Shown here one piece after another: positions 35,487 through 45,188 of a DNA stretch of 64,000 bases; the first letter of the stretch is position 1; every line of letters begins with the position of its first letter. Source of the stretch: Salinisphaera sp. Its GTDB lineage: Bacteria; Pseudomonadota; Gammaproteobacteria; Nevskiales; Salinisphaeraceae. A model generated the notes under the pieces. The model saw only the letters and a program-made list of their open reading frames with translations. It was not told the origin of the DNA and did not search any database. The stretch lies in NCBI RefSeq assembly GCF_002729955.1, contig NZ_PBYA01000027.1, positions 161,382 through 225,381 of the forward strand, in the 5' to 3' direction. A program made the position numbers and the translations under genes.

Positions 35487-35959
35487 CACGCCCCCCAGGT
35501 CGAGTACGGCTCGAAGGCGAGCGCATGATTGTAGTAGCGCGCGTCGTCGGAGACTTCCTCGCCCAGCCAGTCCGGCCGCTCGAAGGCTTCATCAACCGTA
35601 TCCAGCTCGATCTCGGCGACCACCAGCGGCGCGTTGGCGCCGCCGAATACGTCGACCTCCCAGGTATGCGCGCCGTGGCGTACCCAGTAACGGGTCTTGA
35701 TCACCGGTGGCGCGACACACAGCGTGGCCAGCATTTCCCGCGCCTCGTCGAGCGGAATGGCGTATTCGTATTCGGCGCGCACAGTCCCCACCGTGGCGGC
35801 CTTGATATTGATATTGGCCTGCTCGCCTTCGATACGCACCCGTACCGAGGCCGGGCCTTCGCCGCAAAGATATCCCTGTTCGAAATCCTGACTCGCCTGG
35901 ACCTGTTCCCGCCAGTTTTCATTGCGAACAAGAAACTTGTGCTCGATTTCAGTGGCCAT
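35486..35959 (-). CDS. CYTH domain protein (inorganic triphosphatase-like)
   Basis: 157-residue single-domain protein starting MATEIEHKFLVRNENWR; the EIEHKF/ExExK motif is the metal-triphosphate binding signature of the CYTH tunnel fold. Further conserved charged strands include ASVRVRIEG, EYEYAIPLDEA and WEVDVFGG with VVAEIELD. Family members hydrolyse triphosphate or thiamine triphosphate; adenylate cyclase activity is confined to a subset. Translationally coupled to the L,D-transpeptidase. The biological substrate is unknown. Confidence 0.92.
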   Translation of the reverse strand: MATEIEHKFLVRNENWREQVQASQDFEQGYLCGEGPASVRVRIEGEQANINIKAATVGTVRAEYEYAIPLDEAREMLATLCVAPPVIKTRYWVRHGAHTWEVDVFGGANAPLVVAEIELDTVDEAFERPDWLGEEVSDDARYYNHALAFEPYSTWGA

Positions 35960-35994
35960 GGGCGTTCCTGTGATGAAAGACGCAGCGCGGCCGA

Positions 35995-37338
35995 CTAGAC
36001 GCCATCACCACCCTGCTTGACGAAGACCGCCATCGACTCGACATGGGCGGTATGCGGGAACATGTCCATCACGCCGGCGTGCGTCAATCGGTAGCCATAC
36101 CGATGCACCAGTTCGCCGGCGTCACGGGCGAGCGTGGCCGGATGACAGGAGCAATAAACAATACGTTCCGCCCCGGTCGCGGCAATGGATTCCAGCATCT
36201 CCGCAGCACCCGAGCGCGGCGGATCGATGAGCACGCGGTCGACTTTCTCGCGGCGCCAGTCGGCATCCGCCGGCGGCTCGAACAGGTTGGCCACATGCGC
36301 TTCGATATTGTTCAGGCCGTTGACCCGTGCATTGTCTTGCGCACGTTCGACCAGGCCCTGTTCGCCTTCAACCGTGATCACGCGCCGGGCCTTGCGTGCC
36401 AGCGGTATCGAAAAATTCCCAAGCCCGGAGAACAGTTCCAGCACATCGTGGGACTCGTCCACCTCGAGCAACGCCAGGGCCTGCTCGATTATGCGGGCAT
36501 TGATACCCGCATGGATCTGAACGAAATCGTTCGGCTTGAAATACAGCCGGGCATCCCAGGCCGGCAGCTCGTAGTAGAGCGCCGGCGCATCGGCGCTCAG
36601 CGGCGTGATGGTGTCTTCGTTGCCGGGCTGCAGGTAGATGGAGAAATCGAAGCGTTCGCCGAATTCGCGCAAACATTCAAGATCCGCCTCGCTCGGCGCG
36701 TCGAGTACCCGAAACACCAACGCGATGGCGTTGTCGGCGGCGGCCACTTCGATCTGCGGCAGGCGCTCGCGTATCGACAGCCCGTCGATGAGTTCGGCGA
36801 GATCGGTCAGGCGGTTGCCCACGGGGGCCACCAGCACCTTACAGCGGTTGAGTAGCGCAATGAAGGGCGCGCCGCGTTCGCGAAAGCCGACCAGCGTGCC
36901 GCCCTTCTTCTCGACGTACTTCACCCCCAGACGTGCCCGGCGGCGATACCCCCAGCGCGTATCCACCAGCGGTGCCAGCACCGTCTCCGGCTCGACCTTG
37001 CCGACCCGTTCGAGCGCGGCCATGAGCTGGCCCTGCTTGAATTCCAGCTGGGCATTCTCGCCGGCATGCTGCAACGCACAGCCGCCGCACACGCCAAAAT
37101 GGGCGCAGCGCGGCGTGACCCGTTTGGCAGACGCCGAGAACAGCGTCTCCAGCGACGCTTCCTCGTAGCTCTTCTTCTGCTTGGTCGGTCGATAGAGCGC
37201 CTGTTCGCCGGGCAGCGTGTCCGCGACGAACACCGCTTTGCCATCGACGTGGCCCACGCCGCGGGCGTTGCTGGCCAGGTCCACGATATCGACGATGCCG
37301 CGATCGGCCGGCTTGCGCCGGCGCTGGCGACGACTCAT
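35995..37338 (-). CDS. rlmD: 23S rRNA (uracil-1939-C5)-methyltransferase RlmD
   Basis: SAM-dependent m5U methyltransferase of 447 residues. An N-terminal TRAM domain (VDIVDLASNARGVGHVDGKAVFV) is followed by the 4Fe-4S cysteines CAHFGVCGGC (with a more distal Cys), then the Rossmann methyltransferase domain with VLELFSGLGNFSIPLA, the catalytic region LIDPPRSGA and the nucleophilic Cys in IVYCSCHPATLARD. In Pseudomonas rlmD is flanked by cysM and relA. cysM is retained here, 49 bases upstream in sequence terms, but relA is not adjacent. Confidence 0.96.
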   Translation of the reverse strand: MSRRQRRRKPADRGIVDIVDLASNARGVGHVDGKAVFVADTLPGEQALYRPTKQKKSYEEASLETLFSASAKRVTPRCAHFGVCGGCALQHAGENAQLEFKQGQLMAALERVGKVEPETVLAPLVDTRWGYRRRARLGVKYVEKKGGTLVGFRERGAPFIALLNRCKVLVAPVGNRLTDLAELIDGLSIRERLPQIEVAAADNAIALVFRVLDAPSEADLECLREFGERFDFSIYLQPGNEDTITPLSADAPALYYELPAWDARLYFKPNDFVQIHAGINARIIEQALALLEVDESHDVLELFSGLGNFSIPLARKARRVITVEGEQGLVERAQDNARVNGLNNIEAHVANLFEPPADADWRREKVDRVLIDPPRSGAAEMLESIAATGAERIVYCSCHPATLARDAGELVHRYGYRLTHAGVMDMFPHTAHVESMAVFVKQGGDGV

Positions 37339-37387
37339 CGGGCGAACGGCCTGTGACGGACGTGTTTTGAGCGATCGCTGGCCACGA

Positions 37388-38308
37388 TCACGGTTTGTCG
37401 TAGACGCCGGTGGACAGATAGCGATCGCCGCGGTCGCAGATGATCATGGCGATGGTCGCATTCTCCACTTCACGGGCGATATTGAGCGCCGCGAATACGC
37501 TGCCGCCCGAGGACGGCCCGGCAAAGATGCCCTCTTCGCGGGCAAGGCGTTTCATCGCCGTTTCCGCGTCCGCCTGTTCGACGTCGATGACGCGGTCAAC
37601 GCGCTCGGGCTCGAAGATTTTCGGCAGGTATTCCTCCGGCCAGCGGCGGATACCCGGAATCTTGGACTCGCCGGCCGGCTGTACGCCGATGATCTCGATG
37701 TCCGGGTTCTGTTCCTTGAGATAGCGCGAGCAGCCCATGATGGTGCCCGTCGTGCCCATGGTGGCCACGAAATGGGTGATCTGGCCGTTGGTGGCCTGCC
37801 ACAGTTCGGGGCCGGTGGTTTCGTAGTGGGCACGCGGGTTGTCCGGGTTGGCGAACTGATCGAGCACCATGCCCTTGCCCTCGCGCTGCATTTCGGCGGC
37901 GAGATCGCGTGCGCCTTCCATGCCCTCGGCCTCGGAAACCGAAATGATCTCGGCGCCATAGGCGCGCATGGATGCCCGTCGTTCTTCGCTCATGTTCTCG
38001 GGCATGATCAACACCATGCGATAGCCCTGCATGGCCGCGACCATGGCCAGGGCGATGCCGGTATTACCGGAGGTGGCTTCGATGAGCGTATCGCCCGGCT
38101 TGATATCGCCGCGTTCGGCGGCTCGCCGGATCATGCTGTAGGCGGGTCGATCCTTGACCGAGCCGGCCGGGTTATCGCCTTCGAGCTTGGCCAGCAGCGT
38201 GTTGGACGCATGCGCCGAATAGCTCTCGGGCAGACGTTGCAGCCGGGTCAGCGCGCTCTGGCCAACGAAATGATCGAGCGTCGGGTAACGGGGGTCATTG
38301 CTGTTCAT
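37388..38308 (-). CDS. cysM: Cysteine synthase B
   Basis: PLP-dependent O-acetylserine sulfhydrylase isozyme able to use thiosulfate. The 306-residue protein has the PLP lysine in NPAGSVKDRPAYSM (Lys52), the asparagine loop TSGNTGIALAMVAA, and the phosphate-binding GTTGTIMG. NPAGSVKDR with downstream RRWPEEYLPKIF places it in the CysM rather than CysK branch. Expression may be linked to rlmD, because the stop-to-start gap in the direction of transcription (cysM to rlmD) is only 49 bases. Confidence 0.95.
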   Translation of the reverse strand: MNSNDPRYPTLDHFVGQSALTRLQRLPESYSAHASNTLLAKLEGDNPAGSVKDRPAYSMIRRAAERGDIKPGDTLIEATSGNTGIALAMVAAMQGYRMVLIMPENMSEERRASMRAYGAEIISVSEAEGMEGARDLAAEMQREGKGMVLDQFANPDNPRAHYETTGPELWQATNGQITHFVATMGTTGTIMGCSRYLKEQNPDIEIIGVQPAGESKIPGIRRWPEEYLPKIFEPERVDRVIDVEQADAETAMKRLAREEGIFAGPSSGGSVFAALNIAREVENATIAMIICDRGDRYLSTGVYDKP

Positions 38309-38423
38309 TGGCGAAGTTTAGGGCTTGTTGCTGTTTCATGCGAGCCCGTGCCAGGGGCTTTCGGCGCCGGCGATGGCACGGGAATGACCGGCGAGAATGG
38401 AAACGGCGCGCGTCTGCGGCCGT

Positions 38424-39185
38424 TCAGCGCAGTGCGCGCCGGCCGCTGTCCATGGCCGCACGCATCTCACGCACGGCTTCCCTCAGGCCCATGAATACAG
38501 CGTCGGCGATCAGCGCATGGCCGATATTGAGCTCCACGATCGCTTCTATCGCCGCGATGGCGCCCACGTTGTCGCGCGTCAGGCCGTGCCCCGCGTGCAC
38601 TTCGATCCCCAAACCCTGCGCCTGGGCTGCCGCATCGACGATCCGCGCCAGCTGCTCATCGCGCGCGGCCTGGTCGGTGGCGTCGGCATAGGCGCCGGTA
38701 TGCAGCTCGATAAAGCGGGCCCCGGCTTCGGCCGCTGCCGATATCTGGTCGGCGTCCGGATCGATGAACAACGCCGCCTGAATGCCCGCGCCGTGCAGCC
38801 GATCCAGCGCATCGCGCACGGCATCGATCTGGCCACGCACGTCGAGCCCGCCTTCGGTGGTGAGTTCTTCGCGCTTTTCGGGCACGAGGCAGGCATCGCG
38901 GGGCTTGAGCCGTTCGGCGATATCGAGCATTTCAGCCGTCAGCGCCATTTCGAGGTTGACCGGCACATCGCCGGCCTTTGCCAGCGTTTCCACATCGGCG
39001 TCCTGAATATGGCGCCGGTCCTCGCGCAGGTGCACGGTGATGCTGTCGGCGCCGGCGGCCATGGCCACGCGCGCCGCCTCGACCACGTCGGGATAATGGG
39101 TGCCGCGTGCCTGGCGCAGCGTGGCCACGTGGTCCACGTTCACGCCCAGGCGCAGCGGTGCATGGCCGTTGGTCGAATCGTTCAT
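38424..39185 (-). CDS. pdxJ: Pyridoxine 5'-phosphate synthase PdxJ
   Basis: Final ring-closing enzyme of the DXP-dependent vitamin B6 pathway. The 253-residue TIM barrel starts near [20 protein letters not shown], the family hallmark, and has the phosphate-binding [16 protein letters not shown] and conserved [16 protein letters not shown]. Its ATG overlaps the recO stop by 4 bases, the arrangement conserved in gammaproteobacteria (era-recO-pdxJ). Confidence 0.97.
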   Translation of the reverse strand: MNDSTNGHAPLRLGVNVDHVATLRQARGTHYPDVVEAARVAMAAGADSITVHLREDRRHIQDADVETLAKAGDVPVNLEMALTAEMLDIAERLKPRDACLVPEKREELTTEGGLDVRGQIDAVRDALDRLHGAGIQAALFIDPDADQISAAAEAGARFIELHTGAYADATDQAARDEQLARIVDAAAQAQGLGIEVHAGHGLTRDNVGAIAAIEAIVELNIGHALIADAVFMGLREAVREMRAAMDSGRRALR

Positions 39186-39949
39186 TGAGGGTCTCCGGAA
39201 GACGAATGGTCACGCTCGGCAGATGTCCCGCCGGACGCCTTAAATGCCTGCATTGCTTTGAGCGTTTCTACGGATTTCAAGGGCTGTGACCCAAGATGGG
39301 GTGCGATCGCGCGCTGCATGAGCACTCGGGCAGCATGCACGTCGGCGCGCCCGCCAAAGCGTCCGCTGACCAGCCCCTGCAGCGCACTGCCCGCAATGGC
39401 GACTTCATCGTCATCGACAGGCCCGACACGACGCCGCAGGCCCAGTTCCGGCGCGTAGACGTATTCGAGTGTCGCCTCGACCGGTTCGCCGGTATCGCTG
39501 GTGATATCCAGCGGCACGCCGTAACCCAGCTCGTCGAGCAGATCGCGCTCGAAAAAGCGCAGCGCAACCACCGCGGGCGCGCGGTCATCCAGGGCCACCA
39601 GCAGCGCTGCCAGACTGTCGTGAATGGCCGGATGCGGATCGTCGCGGGCGGTCAGGCGCATGACCAGTTCGCTGGCATAGAATCCGGCCATCAGCGCGTT
39701 GCCGGCGAGGCTGTGCCGCCGCCGCGTCTCGATATCGGTGAGGGTGTAGAGCTCGCCACGTCCCGACCAGGCAAGTTCCAGCGCGGCCAACGGCTCCAGC
39801 AGCCCGCGCCAGCGCGACTTCGGCCGGCGTGCCCCCTTGGCCACCACGCCGATACGCCCGTGCTCGCGCGAAAAGGCTTCGACGATGAAGCTCGTCTCCC
39901 GCCATGCACGGCGATGCAACACGATCGCGGGGGTTAACTCAATACGCAT
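39182..39949 (-). CDS. recO: DNA repair protein RecO
   Basis: RecF-pathway mediator that anneals DNA and helps load RecA at gaps. The 255-residue protein has the N-terminal OB fold ([25 protein letters not shown]), [19 protein letters not shown] and a helical C-terminal domain without the zinc-binding cysteines found in some bacteria. A longer frame upstream reads into the repeat-bearing spacer and is not homologous; ATG 39949 was preferred. It is separated from era by 567 bases, where Pseudomonas has tight packing. Confidence 0.93.
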   Translation of the reverse strand: MRIELTPAIVLHRRAWRETSFIVEAFSREHGRIGVVAKGARRPKSRWRGLLEPLAALELAWSGRGELYTLTDIETRRRHSLAGNALMAGFYASELVMRLTARDDPHPAIHDSLAALLVALDDRAPAVVALRFFERDLLDELGYGVPLDITSDTGEPVEATLEYVYAPELGLRRRVGPVDDDEVAIAGSALQGLVSGRFGGRADVHAARVLMQRAIAPHLGSQPLKSVETLKAMQAFKASGGTSAERDHSSSGDPQ

Positions 39950-40115
39950 AATCGAACACAGAACGCACCGCTGCCGGCGAATCGCCGCCAATATAAGCCA
40001 GATCAATCCGTCGAGTCGTATACCGCTGCTTTATCGGCGAGTAACCGCCCATTAGCCGCAAATAAAACTTCCCTGATATATGAGCGGATCAGCCGATTAC
40101 GCTAAAGAAATCATG

Positions 40116-40254
40116 TCCGCGAATGAACGCGAATAAGCGCAAATCGAATTCGGATTAGTGGAACGCCGCTGGTAACCGTCGCGCCTCTCCTACGCGGCGG
40201 GCTCGCCAATGAGGCCTTCGTATCGCCCTTGTCTTATTCGCGTTCATTGGCGGA
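40116..40254. repeat. MITE-like element, copy A
   Basis: 139 bases bounded by 22-bp terminal inverted repeats with one mismatch: TCCGCGAATGAACGCGAATA at the left, and the complement of CTTATTCGCGTTCATTGGCG at the right. The interior is GC-rich and non-coding. Just inside the left end lies GCGCAAATCGAATTCGGAT, which is shared with copy B. Confidence 0.7.
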
Positions 40255-40344
40255 CTACAACTTCTTTCCAACCCGAAACACACCGTGCCGCGGAACGGGC
40301 TTGCAGCGGTAATCGCCGCTTCGGATGAGACTCAAACAGCTTCT

Positions 40345-40494
40345 TCGCGAATGAACGCGAATAAACGCAAATCGAATTCAGATCAATGGCAGGCCACGCG
40401 TAACCATTGCGGGTCGTCCGGCCCGCCAGACTCGCTGACGACACGCTTGCATTTACCTTGCCTTATTCGCGTATCTTCGCGTTCATTTGCGGAT
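40345..40494. repeat. MITE-like element, copy B
   Basis: 150 bases with the same orientation and left terminus as copy A (CGAATGAACGCGAATAAACG, then GCAAATCGAATTCAGAT). The right terminus is longer, with a second partial repeat (CTTATTCGCGTATCTTCGCG, then TTCATTTGCGGAT). The interior is only loosely similar to copy A (shared GTAACC-x-TTGCGG-like core). Confidence 0.7.
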
Positions 40495-40516
40495 AACCGC
40501 CCTCGGAAAGCGCCGG

Positions 40517-41410
40517 TCAGTGGCCCAGATCGCGTACGCTGGCTTCGCTGTCGATCCAGTTTTCGCGCACCTTCACCCACAGGCGCAGATCCACCCGATG
40601 CTGGAGCCGATCCACCAGGTCCAGGCGGGCGGCGCGGCCGATCTTCTTGAGCATCGCCCCGCCCTTGCCGATCACCATCGCCTTGTGGTTATCGCGCGAT
40701 ACCCAGATACAGGCATGGATTTCGATCTGCTCGCCGCCCTGTTCGAAGCGCTCGATTTCCACCGCGGCCGAGTACGGCAGCTCCTGCTGCATGTACATGG
40801 TGAGTTTTTCGCGCACCGTCTCGGCCGCGATGAAGCGCAGGTTGCGATCGGTGTATTCGTCCTCGGGGAACAGGAAAGGCCCTTCGGGCATGCGCTGTGC
40901 GCACTCGGCGACCACCGAATCGAGGTTCTTGTGCTTCTGTGCCGACACCGGCGCGACGAAGGCGAACTCGCGGCGCGCGTTCATCTGCTCGATGAACGGC
41001 AGCAACTCGGTCTTGTCGGCCACGCGATCGACCTTGTTGATCACCAGGCCCACCGGCGTACGAATCGAGGCCAGCCGTTCCAGCGCGGCCTGGTCTTCCG
41101 CCCGCCATTGGCCGGCCTCGACCACGAACAGCACCACGTCGATACCGGCGAGGCTCGACATGGCGGTTTCGTTGAGCACGCGGTTGAGCGCGCTGCGCTG
41201 GCCGGTATGCAGGCCGGGCGTATCGACAAGCGCGATCTGCAGGCCCGGCTGAGTAAGCACGCCGACGATGCGATGCCGCGTGGTCTGCGGCTTGGGCGTG
41301 ACGATACTGACCTTCTCGCCGACCAACGCATTGACCAGCGTCGATTTGCCGACGTTGGGGCGGCCGACCAGGGCGACCATGCCACTGCGCGTGGGGGAAG
41401 TGTCGTTCAT
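40517..41410 (-). CDS. era: GTPase Era
   Basis: Essential GTPase for 30S subunit maturation; binds the 3' end of 16S rRNA. The 297-residue protein has G1 GRPNVGKS (residues 16-23), G3 DTPGLHTG, G4 NKVDR and the C-terminal KH domain with VIGKGGAMLKKIG. Start ATG 41410 has AAAGGA upstream; the longer open frame reads antisense-like sequence over rnc. It lies 19 bases downstream of rnc. Confidence 0.98.
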   Translation of the reverse strand: MNDTSPTRSGMVALVGRPNVGKSTLVNALVGEKVSIVTPKPQTTRHRIVGVLTQPGLQIALVDTPGLHTGQRSALNRVLNETAMSSLAGIDVVLFVVEAGQWRAEDQAALERLASIRTPVGLVINKVDRVADKTELLPFIEQMNARREFAFVAPVSAQKHKNLDSVVAECAQRMPEGPFLFPEDEYTDRNLRFIAAETVREKLTMYMQQELPYSAAVEIERFEQGGEQIEIHACIWVSRDNHKAMVIGKGGAMLKKIGRAARLDLVDRLQHRVDLRLWVKVRENWIDSEASVRDLGH

Positions 41411-41429
41411 CGATGAATATCCTTTGCTT

Positions 41430-42131
41430 TCATGAGTCGGCGCCGAGTTTTGCGAGCATGCGGCGGGCCGCGTCCTGTTCGGCCTTGCGGCGACCGCCGC
41501 CCTCGCCTTCGACGCTTTCGCCGCTGTCGGCAAGCCGACAGCGCGATACGAAATGCTGGCAGTGATCGGCGCCGGTGACCTGCACCAGTTCGTATTCCGG
41601 CCGGCTGCGGGCACGTGCCTGCAGCCATTCCTGCAGCTGGGTCTTGGCGTCCTTGAGGCTGGCGGCGGTGGGCAGATTCGCGAGCCGTTTGTTGTACAAG
41701 CGCAGGATCACGGCCCGCACGGCATCGAAGCCGGCTTCGCAGTAGATCGCGCCCAGCAGCGCCTCCACACCGTCGGCGAGGATCGAGGCACGCCGCCGGC
41801 TGCCGTTACGCATTTCGCCGGGCCCGAGCACGATGGCCGCGCCCAGTTCGATTTCGCGGGCGATCGCGGCCAGCGTGGTTTCTCGCACCAGCGATGCGCG
41901 CAGTCGCGACAGGTCGCCTTCCGGGGCTTCGGGGCACTGCTCGAACAGCGCTGCGGCAATGGTGAAGTTGAGCACGCCGTCGCCCAGAAATTCCAGGCGT
42001 TCGTTGTGATCGGCCTCGGCGCTGCGATGCGTCAGCGCGCGCTTGAGCAGCGCGCGGTCGGCGAAGACGTAGTCAAGATGGCGCTCGAGCGTGGCACAGG
42101 CCTGCTCGCGGTTGGTATCACTCGGCCCCAT
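41430..42131 (-). CDS. rnc: Ribonuclease III
   Basis: Double-strand-specific endoribonuclease for rRNA processing. The 233-residue protein has the RNase III signature NERLEFLGDGVLN, the second acidic motif LADGVEALLGAIYCEAG with the catalytic Glu, and a C-terminal dsRBD (DAKTQLQEWLQARARSRPEY to the end). The start MGPSDTNREQ overlaps the DUF4845 gene by 14 bases; a GTG two codons earlier is possible. Confidence 0.97.
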   Translation of the reverse strand: MGPSDTNREQACATLERHLDYVFADRALLKRALTHRSAEADHNERLEFLGDGVLNFTIAAALFEQCPEAPEGDLSRLRASLVRETTLAAIAREIELGAAIVLGPGEMRNGSRRRASILADGVEALLGAIYCEAGFDAVRAVILRLYNKRLANLPTAASLKDAKTQLQEWLQARARSRPEYELVQVTGADHCQHFVSRCRLADSGESVEGEGGGRRKAEQDAARRMLAKLGADS

Positions 42132-42528
42132 TGTCACCGGTCAGAAGCGCTTTTTCCTCGAATGAATAGACCATCGAAATATTGAACAGCAGCGGTCGGC
42201 GTACCTCGTAGGCCACGGAAAGCTCGCGCCCGCCGCCGGCTACCCGGCTCACGGCCACATCTCGGCCGGTGATGTTGTCGACGTAACCGGAATCGAAGCG
42301 GCGCTGGATCGCCTGCTGGATGGCCGCGGCCGGTGCGCCCTTGAGCTTGGGCTGTTCGGCCGCCCATTCGATGGTTTCGCGAATGTCGTAGGCGGTGAGA
42401 TAGACCGGCACGCTCTTGATGGCCACCAACAACAGCAGGCCGAGCGTGGCCAGCACATAGATCAGCGACCACATGGTCATGCCGCGCTGGCGTTGCGGGC
42501 TGACAGGGATTGAAGTTTTGGCAGACAT
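42118..42528 (-). CDS. DUF4845 family membrane-anchored protein
   Basis: 136-residue protein found between lepB and rnc in many gammaproteobacteria. The N-terminus QRQRGMTMWSLIYVLATLGL followed by LLLVAIKSVPVYL gives one transmembrane segment and resembles a type IV prepilin leader, with a small periplasmic domain after it. Its function is unknown. Position suggests cotranslation with rnc (14-base overlap) and cotranscription with lepB. Confidence 0.88.
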   Translation of the reverse strand: MSAKTSIPVSPQRQRGMTMWSLIYVLATLGLLLLVAIKSVPVYLTAYDIRETIEWAAEQPKLKGAPAAAIQQAIQRRFDSGYVDNITGRDVAVSRVAGGGRELSVAYEVRRPLLFNISMVYSFEEKALLTGDNGAE

Positions 42529-42573
42529 ATCGTGCTCGTCCTGCTCGGCTGGGTTTTATCTGTTATCGGCCCG

Positions 42574-43353
42574 TCAATGCAGAATATGACCGATGCGCGA
42601 GAAGCGCACATCGAATTCGGAGAAGTCCACGCTCATCCAGATCATGAATGCCTTGCCCACCAGATTTTCTTCCGGCACGAAGCCCCAGACGCGCGAATCC
42701 GCGCTGTTGTCGCGATTGTCGCCCATGACGAAATACTTGTTCTGCGGCACGGTCATGCTCACATCGGGGCCGCGTCGGCCATCCACCTGAAGTATGGGGT
42801 GCTGCATGCCTTCCGGTAGCGTTTCCATGAACTGGTGCATGGTCGACAGGGCATCGGCATCCGGGCCGTCGTAGACGCCCAGCTGCTCCAGATCGACCGG
42901 ATCGCCGTTGATGAACAGATGCTCGTCCGCATAGGTGATCTGATCGCCGGGCATGCCGATCACGCGCTTGATGTAGTCCTTGGTCGGATCCGGCGGATAG
43001 CGAAACACCACCACATCGCCGCGCTCCGGCTCGCCCAGGTCCAGAAGCTTGGTATGAAACACCGGCGCGCGCAGGCCGTAGCTGAACTTGTTCACCAGCA
43101 CGAAGTCGCCCACCAGAAGCGTGGGCACCATCGACTTGGAAGGAATACGAAACGGCTCGAACACGAAGGCACGCAGCAGCAGCACGGCCAGCAGTACCGG
43201 AAAGAAGGAACGCGCGAATTCGATGAAGCCGTTCGGCTCGTCGTGCTTGGCGCGCTTCGGCGCGAGCAGAAAACGATCGATCAGCCAGATGATGCCGGTC
43301 GCGATGGTCGCGAGCGCGAGCCAGGCTTCGAAATCCATATGCACGTTGTTCAT
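42574..43353 (-). CDS. lepB: Signal peptidase I
   Basis: Inner-membrane serine protease that removes Sec and Tat signal peptides. Two N-terminal helices (WLALATIATGIIWLI and FFPVLLAVLLLRAFVF) anchor the periplasmic catalytic domain. The nucleophile is Ser74 in IPSKSMVPTLL and the general-base lysine is Lys129 in YIKRVIGMPGD. Conserved box E GDNRDNSADSRVWG is present. It is 259 residues, shorter than the 324 of E. coli. It lies 6 bases after lepA. Confidence 0.97.
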   Translation of the reverse strand: MNNVHMDFEAWLALATIATGIIWLIDRFLLAPKRAKHDEPNGFIEFARSFFPVLLAVLLLRAFVFEPFRIPSKSMVPTLLVGDFVLVNKFSYGLRAPVFHTKLLDLGEPERGDVVVFRYPPDPTKDYIKRVIGMPGDQITYADEHLFINGDPVDLEQLGVYDGPDADALSTMHQFMETLPEGMQHPILQVDGRRGPDVSMTVPQNKYFVMGDNRDNSADSRVWGFVPEENLVGKAFMIWMSVDFSEFDVRFSRIGHILH

Positions 43354-43359
43354 ACAGCG

Positions 43360-45159
43360 CTAGTCCGAATCGTCTGTCGACAGCACGGCAAGGAAGGCTT
43401 CCTGCGGAATTTCCACGCTGCCGACCTGCTTCATGCGCTTCTTGCCTTCTTTCTGTTTTTCGAGCAGCTTGCGCTTGCGTGACACGTCGCCGCCGTAGCA
43501 CTTGGCGGTGACGTTCTTGCGCATGGCCTTGACCGTGGAACGCGCCACGATGCGCGTGCCGATCGCCGCCTGAATGGCGACATCGAACATCTGGCGCGGC
43601 ACGATCTTCTTGAGCTTTTCGACCAGCACCTTGCCGCGCTCGTAGGCCTTGTCGCGATGCACGATATGCGCGAGCGCGTCCACCGCTTCGCCATTGATGA
43701 GCACGTCCAGACGGACCAGATCCGCAGCCTGAAAGCGGGCGAAATCGTATTCGAAGGAGGCAAAGCCACGCGACACCGACTTCAGCCGGTCGAAGAAGTC
43801 CAGCACGACCTCCGACAGCGGCAACTCGAAGTTCATGGCCACGGAGTTGCCCATGTAGTTCATGTCCTTCTGCACGCCGCGTTTTTCCATGCACAGCTGC
43901 AGCACCGGCCCCACGAATTCCTGCGGCATGAGGATGCTCGCATGAATGATCGGTTCGCGGATTTCGTCGATCTCGCCCAGGCTGGGCAGCGACTGCGGAT
44001 TGCTGATGGCCTGCAGATCGCCGCTGGTGGTGAGCACTTCGTAGACCACCGTCGGCGCGGTGGTGATCAGGTCCAGCCCGTATTCGCGCTCCAGACGCTC
44101 CTGCACGATCTCCATGTGCAGCATGCCCAGAAAGCCGATACGAAAACCAAAGCCCAGGGCCGCGGATGTTTCCGGCTCGTAGTTGAGCGAGGAGTCGTTC
44201 AGGCGCAGCTTGGACAGCGCATCGCGAAAATCTTCGTAGTCGTCCGAGTTGACGGTGAACACGCCTGCGAACACGCGCGGCTGCACCTGCTTGAAGCCCG
44301 GCACGCGTTCGGTACAGGGATTGTGGGCATGGGTGAGCGTATCGCCCACCGGTGCGCCGTCGATATCCTTGATGCCGGCAATCACATAGCCCACTTCGCC
44401 GACTTCCAATGCGTCCAGCGGCTTCTTCTTGGGCGTGAAAATGCCGACATCGTCGACCTGGTACTCGCGCGCGGTCGACATCACCTTCATGCGATCGCCC
44501 TTGGCCAGGCGACCGTTACGAATGCGTACCAGCGAGACCACGCCCAGGTAGTTGTCGAACCAGGAATCCACGATCAACGCCTGCAACGGCGCCTCGGGGT
44601 CGCCTTCCGGCGGCGGTATCCGTCGGATGATGGCTTCCAGGACGTCGGTAATGCCTTCGCCGGACTTGGCCGAACACAGCAGCCGCTCGGTGGCATCGAT
44701 ACCGATGACGTCCTCGATCTGCTGGGCCACGCGATCGGGATCGGCCGCCGGCAGATCGATCTTGTTGAGCACGGGCAGCACTTCGAGATCCTGCTCGATC
44801 GCGGTATAGGTATTGGCCACGCTCTGGGCTTCGACACCCTGGGAGGCATCCACCACCAGCAACGCCCCCTCGCAGGCAAACAGCGAACGCGAGACTTCGT
44901 AGGAGAAATCCACGTGCCCCGGCGTATCGATGAAATTGAGGGTATAGGTTTCGCCGTCGGCGGCCTCGTAATCGAGCGTGACCGCCTGGGCCTTGATGGT
45001 AATACCACGCTCGCGTTCGAGATCCATCGAATCGAGCACCTGTTCGGCCATCTCACGTTCGGTCAGCCCGCGGCATGCCTGGATGAAACGATCCGCCAGC
45101 GTCGACTTGCCGTGGTCGATATGGGCGATGATGGAAAAATTGCGTATGCGTGATTGCAT
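43360..45159 (-). CDS. lepA: Elongation factor 4
   Basis: Ribosome-associated GTPase that back-translocates or rescues stalled ribosomes. The 599-residue product equals the E. coli length. G1 [14 protein letters not shown]3 [16 protein letters not shown]4 NKIDLP and the C-terminal EF4-specific domain ([20 protein letters not shown], then [17 protein letters not shown]) are complete. Start ATG 45159 fits homologues ([20 protein letters not shown]). It is cotranscribed with lepB and preceded by a terminator that separates it from mucD. Confidence 0.98.
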   Translation of the reverse strand: MQSRIRNFSIIAHIDHGKSTLADRFIQACRGLTEREMAEQVLDSMDLERERGITIKAQAVTLDYEAADGETYTLNFIDTPGHVDFSYEVSRSLFACEGALLVVDASQGVEAQSVANTYTAIEQDLEVLPVLNKIDLPAADPDRVAQQIEDVIGIDATERLLCSAKSGEGITDVLEAIIRRIPPPEGDPEAPLQALIVDSWFDNYLGVVSLVRIRNGRLAKGDRMKVMSTAREYQVDDVGIFTPKKKPLDALEVGEVGYVIAGIKDIDGAPVGDTLTHAHNPCTERVPGFKQVQPRVFAGVFTVNSDDYEDFRDALSKLRLNDSSLNYEPETSAALGFGFRIGFLGMLHMEIVQERLEREYGLDLITTAPTVVYEVLTTSGDLQAISNPQSLPSLGEIDEIREPIIHASILMPQEFVGPVLQLCMEKRGVQKDMNYMGNSVAMNFELPLSEVVLDFFDRLKSVSRGFASFEYDFARFQAADLVRLDVLINGEAVDALAHIVHRDKAYERGKVLVEKLKKIVPRQMFDVAIQAAIGTRIVARSTVKAMRKNVTAKCYGGDVSRKRKLLEKQKEGKKRMKQVGSVEIPQEAFLAVLSTDDSD

Positions 45160-45188
45160 CAGGACTTCATTGCAGCGCGCGGGGGCGA

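Larger units (their letters stand above)
39950..40516. other. Gene-free spacer between era and recO with two MITE-like elements
   Basis: About 567 bases that interrupt the normally compact rnc-era-recO-pdxJ run. No credible ORF is present. It holds two related elements (40116-40254 and 40345-40494) separated by 90 bases. The rest is non-repetitive, and the recO-proximal part (39950-40115) presumably holds a recO promoter. Confidence 0.7.

Noticed and set aside
38340..38385. Hairpin CCCGTGCCA/TGGCACGGG between pdxJ and cysM as a terminator
   Set aside because: Loop of about 20 bases and no T tract on the transcribed strand.
40081..40500. CRISPR array
   Set aside because: The repeats are inverted, only two copies, with unequal spacing and no cas genes.
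43657..45153. 498-codon open frame antisense to lepA
   Set aside because: Shadow of EF4; no homology pattern visible.
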